This document shows, one piece after another, positions 1 through 8,665 of a stretch of 38,834 nucleotides of DNA; within the stretch, counting starts at the first letter, position 1; each line of letters opens with the position of its first letter. Both the position numbers and the translations under genes were made by a program. Source of the stretch: CAG-791 sp002392385 (GTDB lineage: Bacteria > Bacillota > Clostridia > Lachnospirales > Lachnospiraceae). Location of the stretch: NCBI GenBank assembly GCA_946616295.1, contig CAMOIU010000027.1, positions 1 to 38,834 on the forward strand. The letters run 5' to 3'. Below the pieces are notes generated by a model. That model was not told the DNA's origin. It made no database searches and worked only from the letters and a program-made list of their open reading frames with translations.

Positions 1-1438
1 CGTCCATCTTGATCTCGCCGCAGCCGGAGACGCAGCACTTGCCCATGCCGCGGGCAACGACGGCCGCGTGGGAGGTCATGCCGCCGCGGACGGTCAGGAT
101 ACCCTGGGCGCTCTTCATGCCGGTGATATCCTCAGGGGAGGTCTCCAGACGGACCAGGACGACCTTCTCGCCGCGGTTGTTCCACTCTTCAGCGTCCTCA
201 GCGGTGAAGACGATCTTGCCGCAGGCGGCACCGGGGCTGGCGCCGAGGCCCTTGCCGACGGGCGTCGCGCTCTTAAGGGCGGCAGCGTCGAACTGAGGGT
301 GCAGCAGGGTGTCGAGGTTGCGGGGATCGATCATGGCGACCGCTTCCTCTTCGGTGCGCATGCCCTCGTCCACCAGGTCGCAGGCGATCTTCAGAGCGGC
401 CTGGGCGGTGCGCTTGCCGTTGCGGCACTGGAGCATATAAAGCTTGCCGTTCTCGACGGTGAACTCCATATCCTGCATGTCGCGGTAGTGCTTCTCCAGG
501 AGGTCGCATACGCGTACGAAGTCCGCATAGGCCTCAGGGAACTTCTCTTCCATCTGGGTGATGGGCATGGGGGTACGGACACCGGCCACGACATCCTCGC
601 CCTGTGCGTTGGTGAGGAACTCACCCATCAGCTTCTTCTCGCCGGTGGCGGGGTCACGCGTGAAGGCAACGCCCGTGCCGGAATTGTCGTTCAGGTTGCC
701 GAAGACCATGGGCATGACGTTGACGGCGGTGCCCCAGCTGTAAGGGATATCGTTGTCTCTGCGGTACACGTTCGCGCGAGGGTTGTCCCAGGAGCGGAAG
801 ACGGCCTTGATGGCGCCCATCAGCTGCTCGTGAGGGTCGGACGGGAAGTCCTCGCCGATCTTGTTCTTGTACTCGGCCTTGAACTGCTGTGCCAGTTCCT
901 TCAGGTCGGCGGCGGTCAGCTCGACGTCGAAGCGGACGCCTCTCTTCTCCTTCATCTCATCGATGAGCTGTTCGAAGTACTTCTTGCCGACTTCCATAAC
1001 GACATCGGAGTACATCTGGATGAAGCGGCGATAGCTGTCATAAACGAAACGCTCGAACTTGGGATCCGGGTTGCCCGCGATCATGGCGGCGACGACCTCG
1101 TCGTTCATGCCCAGGTTCAGGATGGTGTCCATCATACCCGGCATGGAAGCACGGGCGCCGGAACGGACGGAGACCAGCAGGGGATTCTGCAGATCGCCGA
1201 ACTTCTTGCCGTTGATCTCTTCCATCTTGGCGATGTACTTGAGGATCTCAGCCTGAGTCTCCTCATTGATCTGACGGCCGTCCTCATAATACTGGGTACA
1301 GGCTTCCGTGGTGATGGTGAAGCCCTGAGGGACCGGGAGACCGATGTTGGTCATTTCGGCAAGGTTGGCACCCTTGCCGCCCAGAAGGTTGCGCATAGTC
1401 GCGTTGCCTTCGCTGAACAGATATACTCTTTTGTTCAT
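1..1438 (-). CDS. ppdK: Pyruvate, phosphate dikinase (N-terminal 479 residues; runs off the window)
   Basis: Interconverts pyruvate, ATP and phosphate with phosphoenolpyruvate, AMP and pyrophosphate in the cytoplasm; in anaerobic Firmicutes it works in PEP/pyruvate metabolism. The visible part starts MNKRVYLFSEGNATMRNLLGGK and continues through the ATP-grasp nucleotide-binding domain (KGANLAEMTNIGLPVPQGF near residues 23-41, then SVRSGARASMPGMMDTILNLG). It reaches the phosphohistidine domain, where RGGMTSHAAVVARGMGK carries the expected catalytic His just before the window edge. The C-terminal PEP-binding barrel lies outside. The start is fixed by AAAGGAGG about 5 bases upstream. It follows the phosphodiesterase gene by 38 bases and is probably read from the same transcript. 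Family assignment is secure. Confidence 0.97.
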   Translation of the reverse strand, partial: MNKRVYLFSEGNATMRNLLGGKGANLAEMTNIGLPVPQGFTITTEACTQYYEDGRQINEETQAEILKYIAKMEEINGKKFGDLQNPLLVSVRSGARASMPGMMDTILNLGMNDEVVAAMIAGNPDPKFERFVYDSYRRFIQMYSDVVMEVGKKYFEQLIDEMKEKRGVRFDVELTAADLKELAQQFKAEYKNKIGEDFPSDPHEQLMGAIKAVFRSWDNPRANVYRRDNDIPYSWGTAVNVMPMVFGNLNDNSGTGVAFTRDPATGEKKLMGEFLTNAQGEDVVAGVRTPMPITQMEEKFPEAYADFVRVCDLLEKHYRDMQDMEFTVENGKLYMLQCRNGKRTAQAALKIACDLVDEGMRTEEEAVAMIDPRNLDTLLHPQFDAAALKSATPVGKGLGASPGAACGKIVFTAEDAEEWNNRGEKVVLVRLETSPEDITGMKSAQGILTVRGGMTSHAAVVARGMGKCCVSGCGEIKMD

Positions 1439-1476
1439 AATACCTCCTTTTATTTGCACTCCTGTTCCTGGAGCCG

Positions 1477-2331
1477 CTAACGATTGTCCCCGGACTGATC
1501 CGGCAGGAACCCCTCAAAAATAAAGTTGTCGAAATCCCCACGACTTTCATCAAGCTGACGCTGGCTCCTGATAGTCCAGACCACTGCCCTGTTCCCGTAG
1601 AGCTTTCTGCAGAGCCTCCGTGACAGGTTGCCCTTGTAATCGTCGTTGTAGGCGACGAAATCAGGGCGCGTCGCGAAGTTGAAGAGCAGATACTCCAGTG
1701 CGGCATAGAGAGGAAGCTTGACGGAACGCCTGTACTCGGGGAGTCTCACATAACCGTCCGAGAGCTGGCCGCGCACCACCTTGTCCCTGTGTCTCCTGTA
1801 CCAGAGCAGTACCAGGGGGTTGAAGGACTCGATGACGTAGCTGCCCCGGTATGCCTGAAGCAGCGGATCCGTGATCTCGCACACGGACATGTCCCTGTCC
1901 TCAGACTTGTATTCCACGATCAGGGGCACGCGTCCGTCCACCAGATCCAGCACCTCCCGGAAGGAGGGAATGGTCTCCCCGCTCCCGCAGAGCTTCATGG
2001 CGTGCAGCTCTTCGAAGGTGTGATCGGCGACCCGGCCGCGGATCCCGCATACCCTGTCCAGGGTATCGTCATGGAATACGACGGGAATGCGGTCCTTGGA
2101 GAGCTGGACATCCAGCTCGATCCCGTAACCGGCCTCACAGGCCAGTTCAAAGGCTTTCAGAGAATTCTCCGGAGCATCCGACGCGTTGTCGTGCAGACCC
2201 CTGTGGGCAAAAAAATGCCCCTTGAAGGGGGTGTCGTCCGCCCTGCCGGCGGGAGCCGGTCTGATCGCGAGCAGATAAGCGCCTGCCGCACCGGCGATCA
2301 TCCAGATAGTTTTCCTGCTGCCTGTGGCCAA
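1477..2331 (-). CDS. Membrane-anchored glycerophosphodiester phosphodiesterase family protein
   Basis: Predicted to hydrolyse glycerophosphodiesters to glycerol 3-phosphate and an alcohol, on the outer face of the membrane. A hydrophobic segment at about residues 9-25 is an N-terminal anchor or signal. The GDPD barrel follows with its metal and catalytic residues visible: HRG at 43-45, ENS at 55-57, ELD at 72-74 and HDD at 87-89, then EYKSED and a late TIRS segment. The 284-residue length is usual. The start used is TTG at 2331; the ATG at 2351 is in another frame and stops after about 17 codons. A GGACGGAAGGACGG stretch just upstream may serve as the ribosome site, but it is not a clean one. 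The gene is divergent from the AraC-type regulator at 2564. Substrate is not determined. Confidence 0.88.
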   Translation of the reverse strand: MATGSRKTIWMIAGAAGAYLLAIRPAPAGRADDTPFKGHFFAHRGLHDNASDAPENSLKAFELACEAGYGIELDVQLSKDRIPVVFHDDTLDRVCGIRGRVADHTFEELHAMKLCGSGETIPSFREVLDLVDGRVPLIVEYKSEDRDMSVCEITDPLLQAYRGSYVIESFNPLVLLWYRRHRDKVVRGQLSDGYVRLPEYRRSVKLPLYAALEYLLFNFATRPDFVAYNDDYKGNLSRRLCRKLYGNRAVVWTIRSQRQLDESRGDFDNFIFEGFLPDQSGDNR

Positions 2332-2387
2332 TTTTCCGTCCTTCCGTCCATTGCCTGAACCAACAATAAAAGTTTAGCATACAATCC

Positions 2388-2416
2388 TTGAAATGACCAC
2401 TTAAACATCATAAAAA
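2388..2416 (+). promoter_or_regulatory. Candidate sigma-A promoter for the AraC-type regulator
   Basis: TTGAAA at 2388-2393 and TAAAAA at 2411-2416 are separated by 17 bases, in the 232-base region between the divergent phosphodiesterase and regulator genes. The -35 matches 5/6 and the -10 matches 4/6. It would give a leader of about 140 bases. I could not settle a promoter for the minus-strand gene in the same region. Moderate to low confidence. Confidence 0.4.
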
Positions 2417-2563
2417 ATCTATGACCTGCGGCGGTCGGACCCACTGGCGGCCTCTCGCTGTTCTATGCTATTCTTGAAGCAGGAGATCCCTGTACCGGGC
2501 GGCCCGGGGACCAGTTGTATGCAGTTTTCTGCCCTGCCGTCTCCGCGGCCGGAAAGGATATTC

Positions 2564-3535
2564 ATGAGACAGGAAATCATCGACAGACTCCGCGTCATCA
2601 CAGAAGAAGAACGACAGATCCTGGAGGAGGGGAGCGATATCCGGCAGGAGCTTTATACCACCGGGAAGTCTTTTGTCATCAACAGCCAGAAGCTCCTGGA
2701 GAAGGGACGGCTCATCGATATCCGCCCCCATACCCGCTTTGTCCGTTTTCCCAGGCACCGCCACGACTATGTGGAGATGATCTACATGTGCGACGGGTCC
2801 ACGACCCATATCGTGGGGGACAGCGACAGGATCGTTCTGGAGAAGGGCGATCTCCTGCTCCTGAGCCAGCACGCCTGGCACGAGATCCTTCCCGCCGGCG
2901 AGGGAGACATCGCCGTGAACTTCATCATCCTCACGCCCTTTTTCGACCGGGCCCTGGCCATGGTGGAGAAGGAGAACATCCTCAGGGACTTCCTGATCTC
3001 CGCCATCTCCGGAGAGACGGCCTCCGTGGGCTACCTGCACATCCGGGCGGGGGATATCGTCCCCATCCAGAATCTTCTGGAGAACATGATCTGGTCCCTG
3101 CAGGCCGGCGGCCGGGCGGCCTCCAACACCATCCAGCAGACCACCATGGGGCTCCTCTTCGTCCATATCGCCCAGTATCTGGACCGTATTGACCGGGACG
3201 ATCCCGGTCAGAAGGAGGAGGCATGCCTCTTCCGTGTCCTCAATTATATCGACAGCCACTACAGGGCCGGCACCCTGGCAGAGGCCTCTGACCAGGCCGG
3301 ACAGGCTCCCTACACGGTCAGCCGGCTTCTCAAGAAGCGGACCGGCATGAACTTCCGGGAGCTCCTGCAGAAACGTAAGCTGGAGCAGGCCGCCTATCTG
3401 CTCGTCAACACCCCCATGTCCATAGACAGGATCATGGAGAGCATCGGCTATGACAACAGCAGCTATTTCTACCGGCGTTTCCGGGACAAATACGGCCTCT
3501 CCCCCGCGGCTTACCGGGAACAGGCCCGGAATTGA
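2564..3535 (+). CDS. AraC-family transcriptional regulator with N-terminal cupin
   Basis: A 323-residue one-component regulator. The N-terminal half is a cupin-type sensor: the segment RHRHDYVEMIYMCDG, then EKGDLLLLSQHAWHEI, has the His-rich strand pattern of AraC_binding domains. The last 100 or so residues form two helix-turn-helix motifs, ending with the typical IGYDNSSYFYRRFRDKYGLSPAAYR signature of the AraC/XylS family (split here across two helices). I chose ATG 2564 because GGAAAGGATATTC precedes it; an in-frame ATG at 2465 would add 33 residues that look like translated leader. It is divergent from the phosphodiesterase gene, so it may control that gene and ppdK; this is context only. 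The ligand is unknown; families of this shape often respond to sugars or surface signals. Confidence 0.9.
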   Translation: MRQEIIDRLRVITEEERQILEEGSDIRQELYTTGKSFVINSQKLLEKGRLIDIRPHTRFVRFPRHRHDYVEMIYMCDGSTTHIVGDSDRIVLEKGDLLLLSQHAWHEILPAGEGDIAVNFIILTPFFDRALAMVEKENILRDFLISAISGETASVGYLHIRAGDIVPIQNLLENMIWSLQAGGRAASNTIQQTTMGLLFVHIAQYLDRIDRDDPGQKEEACLFRVLNYIDSHYRAGTLAEASDQAGQAPYTVSRLLKKRTGMNFRELLQKRKLEQAAYLLVNTPMSIDRIMESIGYDNSSYFYRRFRDKYGLSPAAYREQARN

Positions 3536-3553
3536 CAGACAAATACGGCACAT

Positions 3554-3587
3554 TTGACACTTGCGGCTCTCCCCTGTGTCTTATAAT
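3554..3587 (+). promoter_or_regulatory. Candidate promoter of the ABC-F gene
   Basis: A perfect TATAAT lies at 3582-3587, about 55 bases before the ABC-F start. TTGACA occurs at 3554-3559 but the 22-base spacer is too long; TTGCGG at 3561-3566 gives a 15-base spacer. The -10 is convincing and the -35 is uncertain. Confidence 0.5.
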
Positions 3588-3641
3588 ATGGTAATGATAT
3601 AAATTAATGAAAGAATAAAGAATTCGAAAGGACAGAACACT

Positions 3642-5273
3642 ATGATACAGGCCAACAATGTCACCCTCCGTCTCGGCAAGAAAGCCCTTTTCGAGGACGT
3701 GAACATCAAATTTACGGAAGGCAACTGCTACGGCATCATCGGCGCCAACGGCGCCGGCAAGTCCACCTTCCTGCGGATCCTCTCCGGTCAGCTGGACACC
3801 ACCTCCGGCTATGTCTCCATCACACAGGGACAGCGCCTGTCCTTCCTGGAGCAGGATCAGAATAAATACGACGGCGAAGTGGTCCTGGACACAGTCATCC
3901 AGGGCAACCACCGGCTCTTCGAGGTCATGCAGGAGAAGGACGCTCTCTACGCCAAGGAGGATTTCTCGGACGAGGACGGTATCCGCGCCAGTGAGCTGGA
4001 GACGGAATTCGCCGAGATGAACGGCTGGGAGGCGGAGGCCGACGCGGAGTCCCTCCTGAACGGCCTGGGCATCGAGACCGAGCTCCACAGCTATCTCATG
4101 CGGGAGCTGACCGGCGCCCAGAAGGTCAAGGTCCTGCTGGCCAGGGCCCTCTTCGGCAGCCCCGACATTCTGCTTCTGGATGAGCCCACCAACCATCTGG
4201 ACCTGGACGCCATCGCCTGGCTGGAGGAATTCCTGATCAACTTCCCCAACACCGTGATCGTGGTCTCCCATGACCGCTATTTTCTCAACAAGGTCTGCAC
4301 CTATATCGCGGATATCGATTACGGCAAGATCACCCTTTTCGCCGGCAACTATGACTTCTGGTACGAATCCTCCCGTCTCCTCATTCGTCAGATGAAGGAG
4401 GCCAATAAGAAGAAGGAAGAAAAGATCAAGGAGCTGAAGGAATTCATCTCCCGCTTCTCGGCCAACGCCTCCAAGTCCAAGCAGGCCACCAGCCGCAAGC
4501 GCGCCCTGGAGAAGATCCAGCTGGAGGAGATCCGTCCTTCCAGCCGCAAGTATCCTTATATCGATTTCCGTCCCGACCGCGCCATCGGCAACGAGGTGCT
4601 GACCGTCACCGGACTGACCAAGACGCTCAACGGCGTAAAAGTCCTGGACAACGTCTCCTTCGTGGTGGGCCACGACGACAAGATCGCCTTCGTGGGCGGA
4701 CAGGAGCTGGCCAAGACAGCCCTCTTCGAGATCCTCATGGGCAATATGGAGCCGGATTCCGGCAGCTACAAGTGGGGCATCACCACCTCCCAGTCCTATT
4801 TCCAGAAGGACAATACCGAGGAGTTCAATAAGGACCTCTCCATCACCCAGTGGCTCACCGGCTACTCACCCATCAAGGACGTCACCTATGTCCGCGGATT
4901 CCTGGGCCGTATGCTCTTCGCCGGCGATGACGGCGTCAAGATCGTCAATATTCTCTCCGGCGGTGAGAAGGTCCGCTGCCAGCTGTCCAAGATGATGATC
5001 AGCGGCGCTAACGTCCTGATCTTCGACGAGCCCACCAACCACCTGGATATGGAATCCATCTCCGCTCTCAACGAGGGCATGATCAAATTCCCCGGTGTGG
5101 AGCTCTTCGCCTGCAGAGACCACCAGATCGTCCAGACCACGGCCAACCGGATCATTGAGATCCTCCCCGGCGGCAGCATCGTCGATAAGGTCACCACTTA
5201 TGACGATTATCTGGAGAACAACGCCGACGCGAGAAAACGCACCGTGTACGTGGCAGACAGGCAGGATGACTGA
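3642..5273 (+). CDS. ABC-F family ATPase, YbiT/YkpA type, with one degenerate ATP site
   Basis: A soluble twin-ATPase of the ABC-F group, which acts on ribosomes rather than in transport. ATPase 1 has Walker A GANGAGKS (34-41), Walker B LLLDEPTNHLD and the switch His in SHD (209-211), but its signature reads LTGAQ (156-160) instead of LSGGQ. The charged linker (about 245-310, with SRFSANASKSKQATSRKR) is the ribosomal P-site tRNA interaction motif and is like that of YbiT. ATPase 2 keeps LSGGE (438-442) and FDEPTNHLD, but its Walker A is GGQELAKT (Ala357 replaces Gly) and its switch His is Arg492 (CRDH). All three changes fall in one composite ATP site. AAAGGA precedes the ATG. Likely housekeeping translation factor; antibiotic protection is possible but not indicated. 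Confidence 0.93.
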   Translation: MIQANNVTLRLGKKALFEDVNIKFTEGNCYGIIGANGAGKSTFLRILSGQLDTTSGYVSITQGQRLSFLEQDQNKYDGEVVLDTVIQGNHRLFEVMQEKDALYAKEDFSDEDGIRASELETEFAEMNGWEAEADAESLLNGLGIETELHSYLMRELTGAQKVKVLLARALFGSPDILLLDEPTNHLDLDAIAWLEEFLINFPNTVIVVSHDRYFLNKVCTYIADIDYGKITLFAGNYDFWYESSRLLIRQMKEANKKKEEKIKELKEFISRFSANASKSKQATSRKRALEKIQLEEIRPSSRKYPYIDFRPDRAIGNEVLTVTGLTKTLNGVKVLDNVSFVVGHDDKIAFVGGQELAKTALFEILMGNMEPDSGSYKWGITTSQSYFQKDNTEEFNKDLSITQWLTGYSPIKDVTYVRGFLGRMLFAGDDGVKIVNILSGGEKVRCQLSKMMISGANVLIFDEPTNHLDMESISALNEGMIKFPGVELFACRDHQIVQTTANRIIEILPGGSIVDKVTTYDDYLENNADARKRTVYVADRQDD

Positions 5274-5314
5274 GAATCGCGGATGATACCGCCCTCCCCG
5301 TTCCTGACGGAGGC

Positions 5315-8300
5315 ATGATGACTGAACATAACAAAGAGACCCGCAGCCGGGCCAATCTATACTTCTTCTCCAAGGTCATCTTCAACCTGCTCCTGATGGT
5401 GGTCGGTGCCCTGGTGATCGCCGGCTTCCTGCGCCGGATGCAGAATCAGGCCGCCCTTTTCAAGCAGCAGCGGAACAGCGAGAAGGCACTGACAGAGGCT
5501 ATTAACGTTCTGCAGAGCAACGCGGAGGATGCCGATGAACTGTCGGCTATCTTCCACGATGCCAACCAGGATATGCTGGATGACCTCCTCGCTCTGATGG
5601 AGAGCGGTCTTTTCGCTTCTCTGTCCGGGGCTGATACGGCGACCAGGTCGGAAGTCTTCGGGGACATGGTGACCCGGTCCGGCGTGGAATATCTTTATAT
5701 CATGGATACGGCCGGCACCGTGCTCGTCTCGCCTTACGCGGAGATGCACGGTGCTGACCTGGCGGAGCGCGGTCTTCTGTCCGTGGAGAATCGGGACCTT
5801 CTCCTGGCCGGTACGCGCAGCGAGGACGGGACCGTGCATCCTGTCTATGAAAGTAACTCTTACGGCTCCTTCTATTTCTATTCCCGGCTCTGCGATTATG
5901 AAGGCTTCCCCTATGTGCTGGTCACAGGCGCGGACGCTTCCATGCTGGACGTGCAGATCAATGCCCTCAAGGACCTGTCTGTGGTCCTCAGCCGGGCCGC
6001 CGTGGGCAATAACGGATTCCTTTTTGCCGTGGACGGCGTGAGCGATACTTTTCTCTATTATAATAACGGCGAGGAGGAACTGACCGGCACCAACGCTCTG
6101 GAGGCCGGTCTGTCCGAGGACGCTCTGAACGACGGCTACGCGGGTACCCAGACCATCAACGGCACCCGCTACTACTGTGTTTCCAGGACCTTCGGAGACA
6201 ATACCTTCATCTGCGCCGTGGCGGAGACCGCCAGGATCTATGCCAATGACCGCTATGTTCTCTTCTGGTCGATCTCGGGATTCGTATGGGTCATGCTCCT
6301 GTGCCTGATCTATTCCGTGATCGTGCGCAATGACTTCGTGCGCAACGCCGTGGAGACGGAGAAGAAGATCATAAGGCGCAGGAAGCGCAGCGACCTGATC
6401 TTTGACATTTCCATCTTCAAGAAGGTCATGCCCCTGATGACGGTGGGCATCTTTCTGATCTTCGGTATCTCCTTCTATACCCAGACACTGCTGGAGATCT
6501 CCCAGGCCATCGATGATTCTCTTGTCGCCCTCGACGAGGTCTCTGCCCGCTACGAGGAGAGCACCAAAAACCGGGAAGTGATCCAGGAGTATTACAACCA
6601 CCGTTTCCTCTCCAAGACCAGACTGATCGCTTATCTGATCGAGGAGGATCCTTCCGTCCTCAACGAAGAGACCGACCGCTACTATTCTGTCCTGGGCGAG
6701 AACGGTGAGAGGACCTTCCTGCAGGATGACGAGGGCAACCGCCTGCGCACGGTCGGTTCCTCTTCTCTCCTGAAGCAGATCTGTGAGAAGAACGACATAG
6801 ACGCCATCTATATCTACAATGAAGACGGACGGACCATTGCCACCAGTACCGACAACTGGTTCTTCACCATCAGCCGCAACGCGGAGGACCAGTCCTATGC
6901 TTTCCAGGATATTCTGGACGGAAAGACCGACTTTCTGGTCCAGGAATCCATGATGAGCGATGTGGGTATCCAGAGTCAGTTCATAGGCGTCTCTTTTGAA
7001 TATTTCACAGCCAGGGACGAGGAAGGAAACACCATCTACATGTCCCACCTGGACAACGAAGCCCGGGAACAGGGACTGGAGATCGAGGGCCGTGACCTGG
7101 ACGGCTACAGCGAGATCACCCGGCACCGGGGCATGCTGCAGGTCGGCCTGGATGAAGTCCTCTCCGAGAAGGTGCTTGCCTCCACGGATGCCGCCAATAT
7201 CCTGTCCTCCAACATGCTGACGGGCGGCTACATCTTCCTTTTTGACAACAGTGAGGATCACATCTGCATCTTTTCGCCCAAACAGTCCAGCATCGGCAAA
7301 ACGGCCGCCGAGATCGGCATCTCCGACAGAGCCTTCTCCGGCAACGATTATTATGGTTTTGACAGGCTGTACGGTGTGAATGTTTTCCAGTACTTCCGTT
7401 ATACCGGGGACTACTTTATCAGCACGGCCATCCCCAATGTCACCATGTATCAGATGCGTTTCTTCATCGCCCTGATCACGGCCCTCACCAGTCTGATCCT
7501 GATCCTCTTCCTGTCCCTGACCGTCACCCTGACCAGTGTAGAGGAGGAGATGCTCTATGCCACCATGAGTGAAGAACAGGCGCAGAAGGGTCTGGATTCC
7601 GCCATCTTCAGCATCATCCTGCCCTCCGGGCGCAGGTCCTCCACAGTAAAAGCGGCTGCCCGCTGGGACAACCGCTATATCCGCTGGAGTGAGAGAAGCC
7701 CCGAACAGAAGCTGACCTTTATGATGAGCATCGTCGGCGTTCTCATTATTCTCTATGTGATGCTGACAGTCTTCACCTCCCTGCGCTTCATGGACGGCGA
7801 CGGGTCGGTGATCCGCTATATTCTGAGCGGCAGCTGGGACAGGGGTCTGAACATTTTTGCCATCAGTGCCTGCGCCCTGGTCATGATCGGCGTCGGCGTC
7901 CTGATCACCCTCTTCCGTATACCGGTGCGTCTGGCCTCCTCCCTGCTGGGAGCCAGAGGCGAGACCATCTCCCACCTGCTTCTCTCCGTCATCAAATACG
8001 GCGGTACCCTGAGCGCTCTCTTCTACTGCCTCTTCCTGGTAGGCATGGATTCCCACAACCTTCTGGCCAGTGCCGGACTTCTGTCCCTGGTCATCGGTCT
8101 CGGATCCCAGAGCCTGATCAAGGACATCCTGGCAGGCATCTTCATCGTCTTCGAGGGTGAGTTCCGTGTGGGCGACATCGTCACCATCAGCGGCTACCGC
8201 GGCACGGTCATGGATATCGGTCTGCGTACCACCAAGATCCTGAGCCCGGACGGCAATATCAAGATCTACAACAACAGCGAGATCTCCGGCATCCTGAACA

Positions 8301-8653
8301 TGACCAAGGAGGCCTCCGTCGCCGCCGCCACCATCAGCATCGAGTACGGCCAGGACATTGATTACGTTGAGGCCGTCCTGGCAAGGGATCTTCCCGCTCT
8401 GAAGAAGGAAAACCCGCTCATCCTTGACGGCCCCACTTATATCGGTGTATCCAATCTTGGAGACAGCGGCGTCGACCTGACCATCATTGCCAAGTGCAAT
8501 GAGCAGGATATCAAGGGCGTCATCCGCTATCTCAACAAAGGCGTCCTTCAGATCTTCTATCGCAACAACATCAATGTTCCCTTCCCCAATGTCACGGTCT
8601 CCCAGCTGGATATGACCGACCGGAAGACCATGGCGGACTTTGAGAAGGAATAA
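5315..8653 (+). CDS. Large sensor-MscS fusion: two extracytoplasmic sensor-like regions plus MscS-type channel
   Basis: A 1112-residue membrane protein. A TM helix (about 20-39) leads to an exported region of about 270 residues with cache-like strands (VEYLYIMDTAGTVLVSP near 124-140; later NNGFLFAVDG). Two TM helices (314-337, 371-388) return to a second exported region (about 390-712) with a parallel element, DIDAIYIYNEDGRTIATS. After a TM helix (716-738) come a cytoplasmic stretch and three further hydrophobic helices (801-821, 846-867, 888-910). The C-terminus is an MscS channel: pore helix and beta domain with GLGSQSLIKDILAGIFIVFE (928-947), VGDIVTISGYRGTV and NVPFPNV near the end. The start is 5315 or, better spaced behind GGAGG, 5318. 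The cache assignment rests on pattern only; the MscS part is firm. It lies 41 bases after the ABC-F gene, probably co-transcribed, and is convergent with ppk1. Confidence 0.88.
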   Translation: MMTEHNKETRSRANLYFFSKVIFNLLLMVVGALVIAGFLRRMQNQAALFKQQRNSEKALTEAINVLQSNAEDADELSAIFHDANQDMLDDLLALMESGLFASLSGADTATRSEVFGDMVTRSGVEYLYIMDTAGTVLVSPYAEMHGADLAERGLLSVENRDLLLAGTRSEDGTVHPVYESNSYGSFYFYSRLCDYEGFPYVLVTGADASMLDVQINALKDLSVVLSRAAVGNNGFLFAVDGVSDTFLYYNNGEEELTGTNALEAGLSEDALNDGYAGTQTINGTRYYCVSRTFGDNTFICAVAETARIYANDRYVLFWSISGFVWVMLLCLIYSVIVRNDFVRNAVETEKKIIRRRKRSDLIFDISIFKKVMPLMTVGIFLIFGISFYTQTLLEISQAIDDSLVALDEVSARYEESTKNREVIQEYYNHRFLSKTRLIAYLIEEDPSVLNEETDRYYSVLGENGERTFLQDDEGNRLRTVGSSSLLKQICEKNDIDAIYIYNEDGRTIATSTDNWFFTISRNAEDQSYAFQDILDGKTDFLVQESMMSDVGIQSQFIGVSFEYFTARDEEGNTIYMSHLDNEAREQGLEIEGRDLDGYSEITRHRGMLQVGLDEVLSEKVLASTDAANILSSNMLTGGYIFLFDNSEDHICIFSPKQSSIGKTAAEIGISDRAFSGNDYYGFDRLYGVNVFQYFRYTGDYFISTAIPNVTMYQMRFFIALITALTSLILILFLSLTVTLTSVEEEMLYATMSEEQAQKGLDSAIFSIILPSGRRSSTVKAAARWDNRYIRWSERSPEQKLTFMMSIVGVLIILYVMLTVFTSLRFMDGDGSVIRYILSGSWDRGLNIFAISACALVMIGVGVLITLFRIPVRLASSLLGARGETISHLLLSVIKYGGTLSALFYCLFLVGMDSHNLLASAGLLSLVIGLGSQSLIKDILAGIFIVFEGEFRVGDIVTISGYRGTVMDIGLRTTKILSPDGNIKIYNNSEISGILNMTKEASVAAATISIEYGQDIDYVEAVLARDLPALKKENPLILDGPTYIGVSNLGDSGVDLTIIAKCNEQDIKGVIRYLNKGVLQIFYRNNINVPFPNVTVSQLDMTDRKTMADFEKE

Positions 8654-8665
8654 GGGGCTCCTGCC

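Noticed and set aside
5357..8056. An 899-codon minus-strand frame opposite the sensor-MscS gene
   Set aside because: The plus-strand protein has clear MscS motifs; the opposite frame has none and is His/Asp/Gly-rich.
8654..8665. A bidirectional terminator between the convergent sensor-MscS and ppk1 genes
   Set aside because: Only a 5-bp GGGC/GCCC-like stem is visible in the 12-base gap and no good T run; not strong enough to call.
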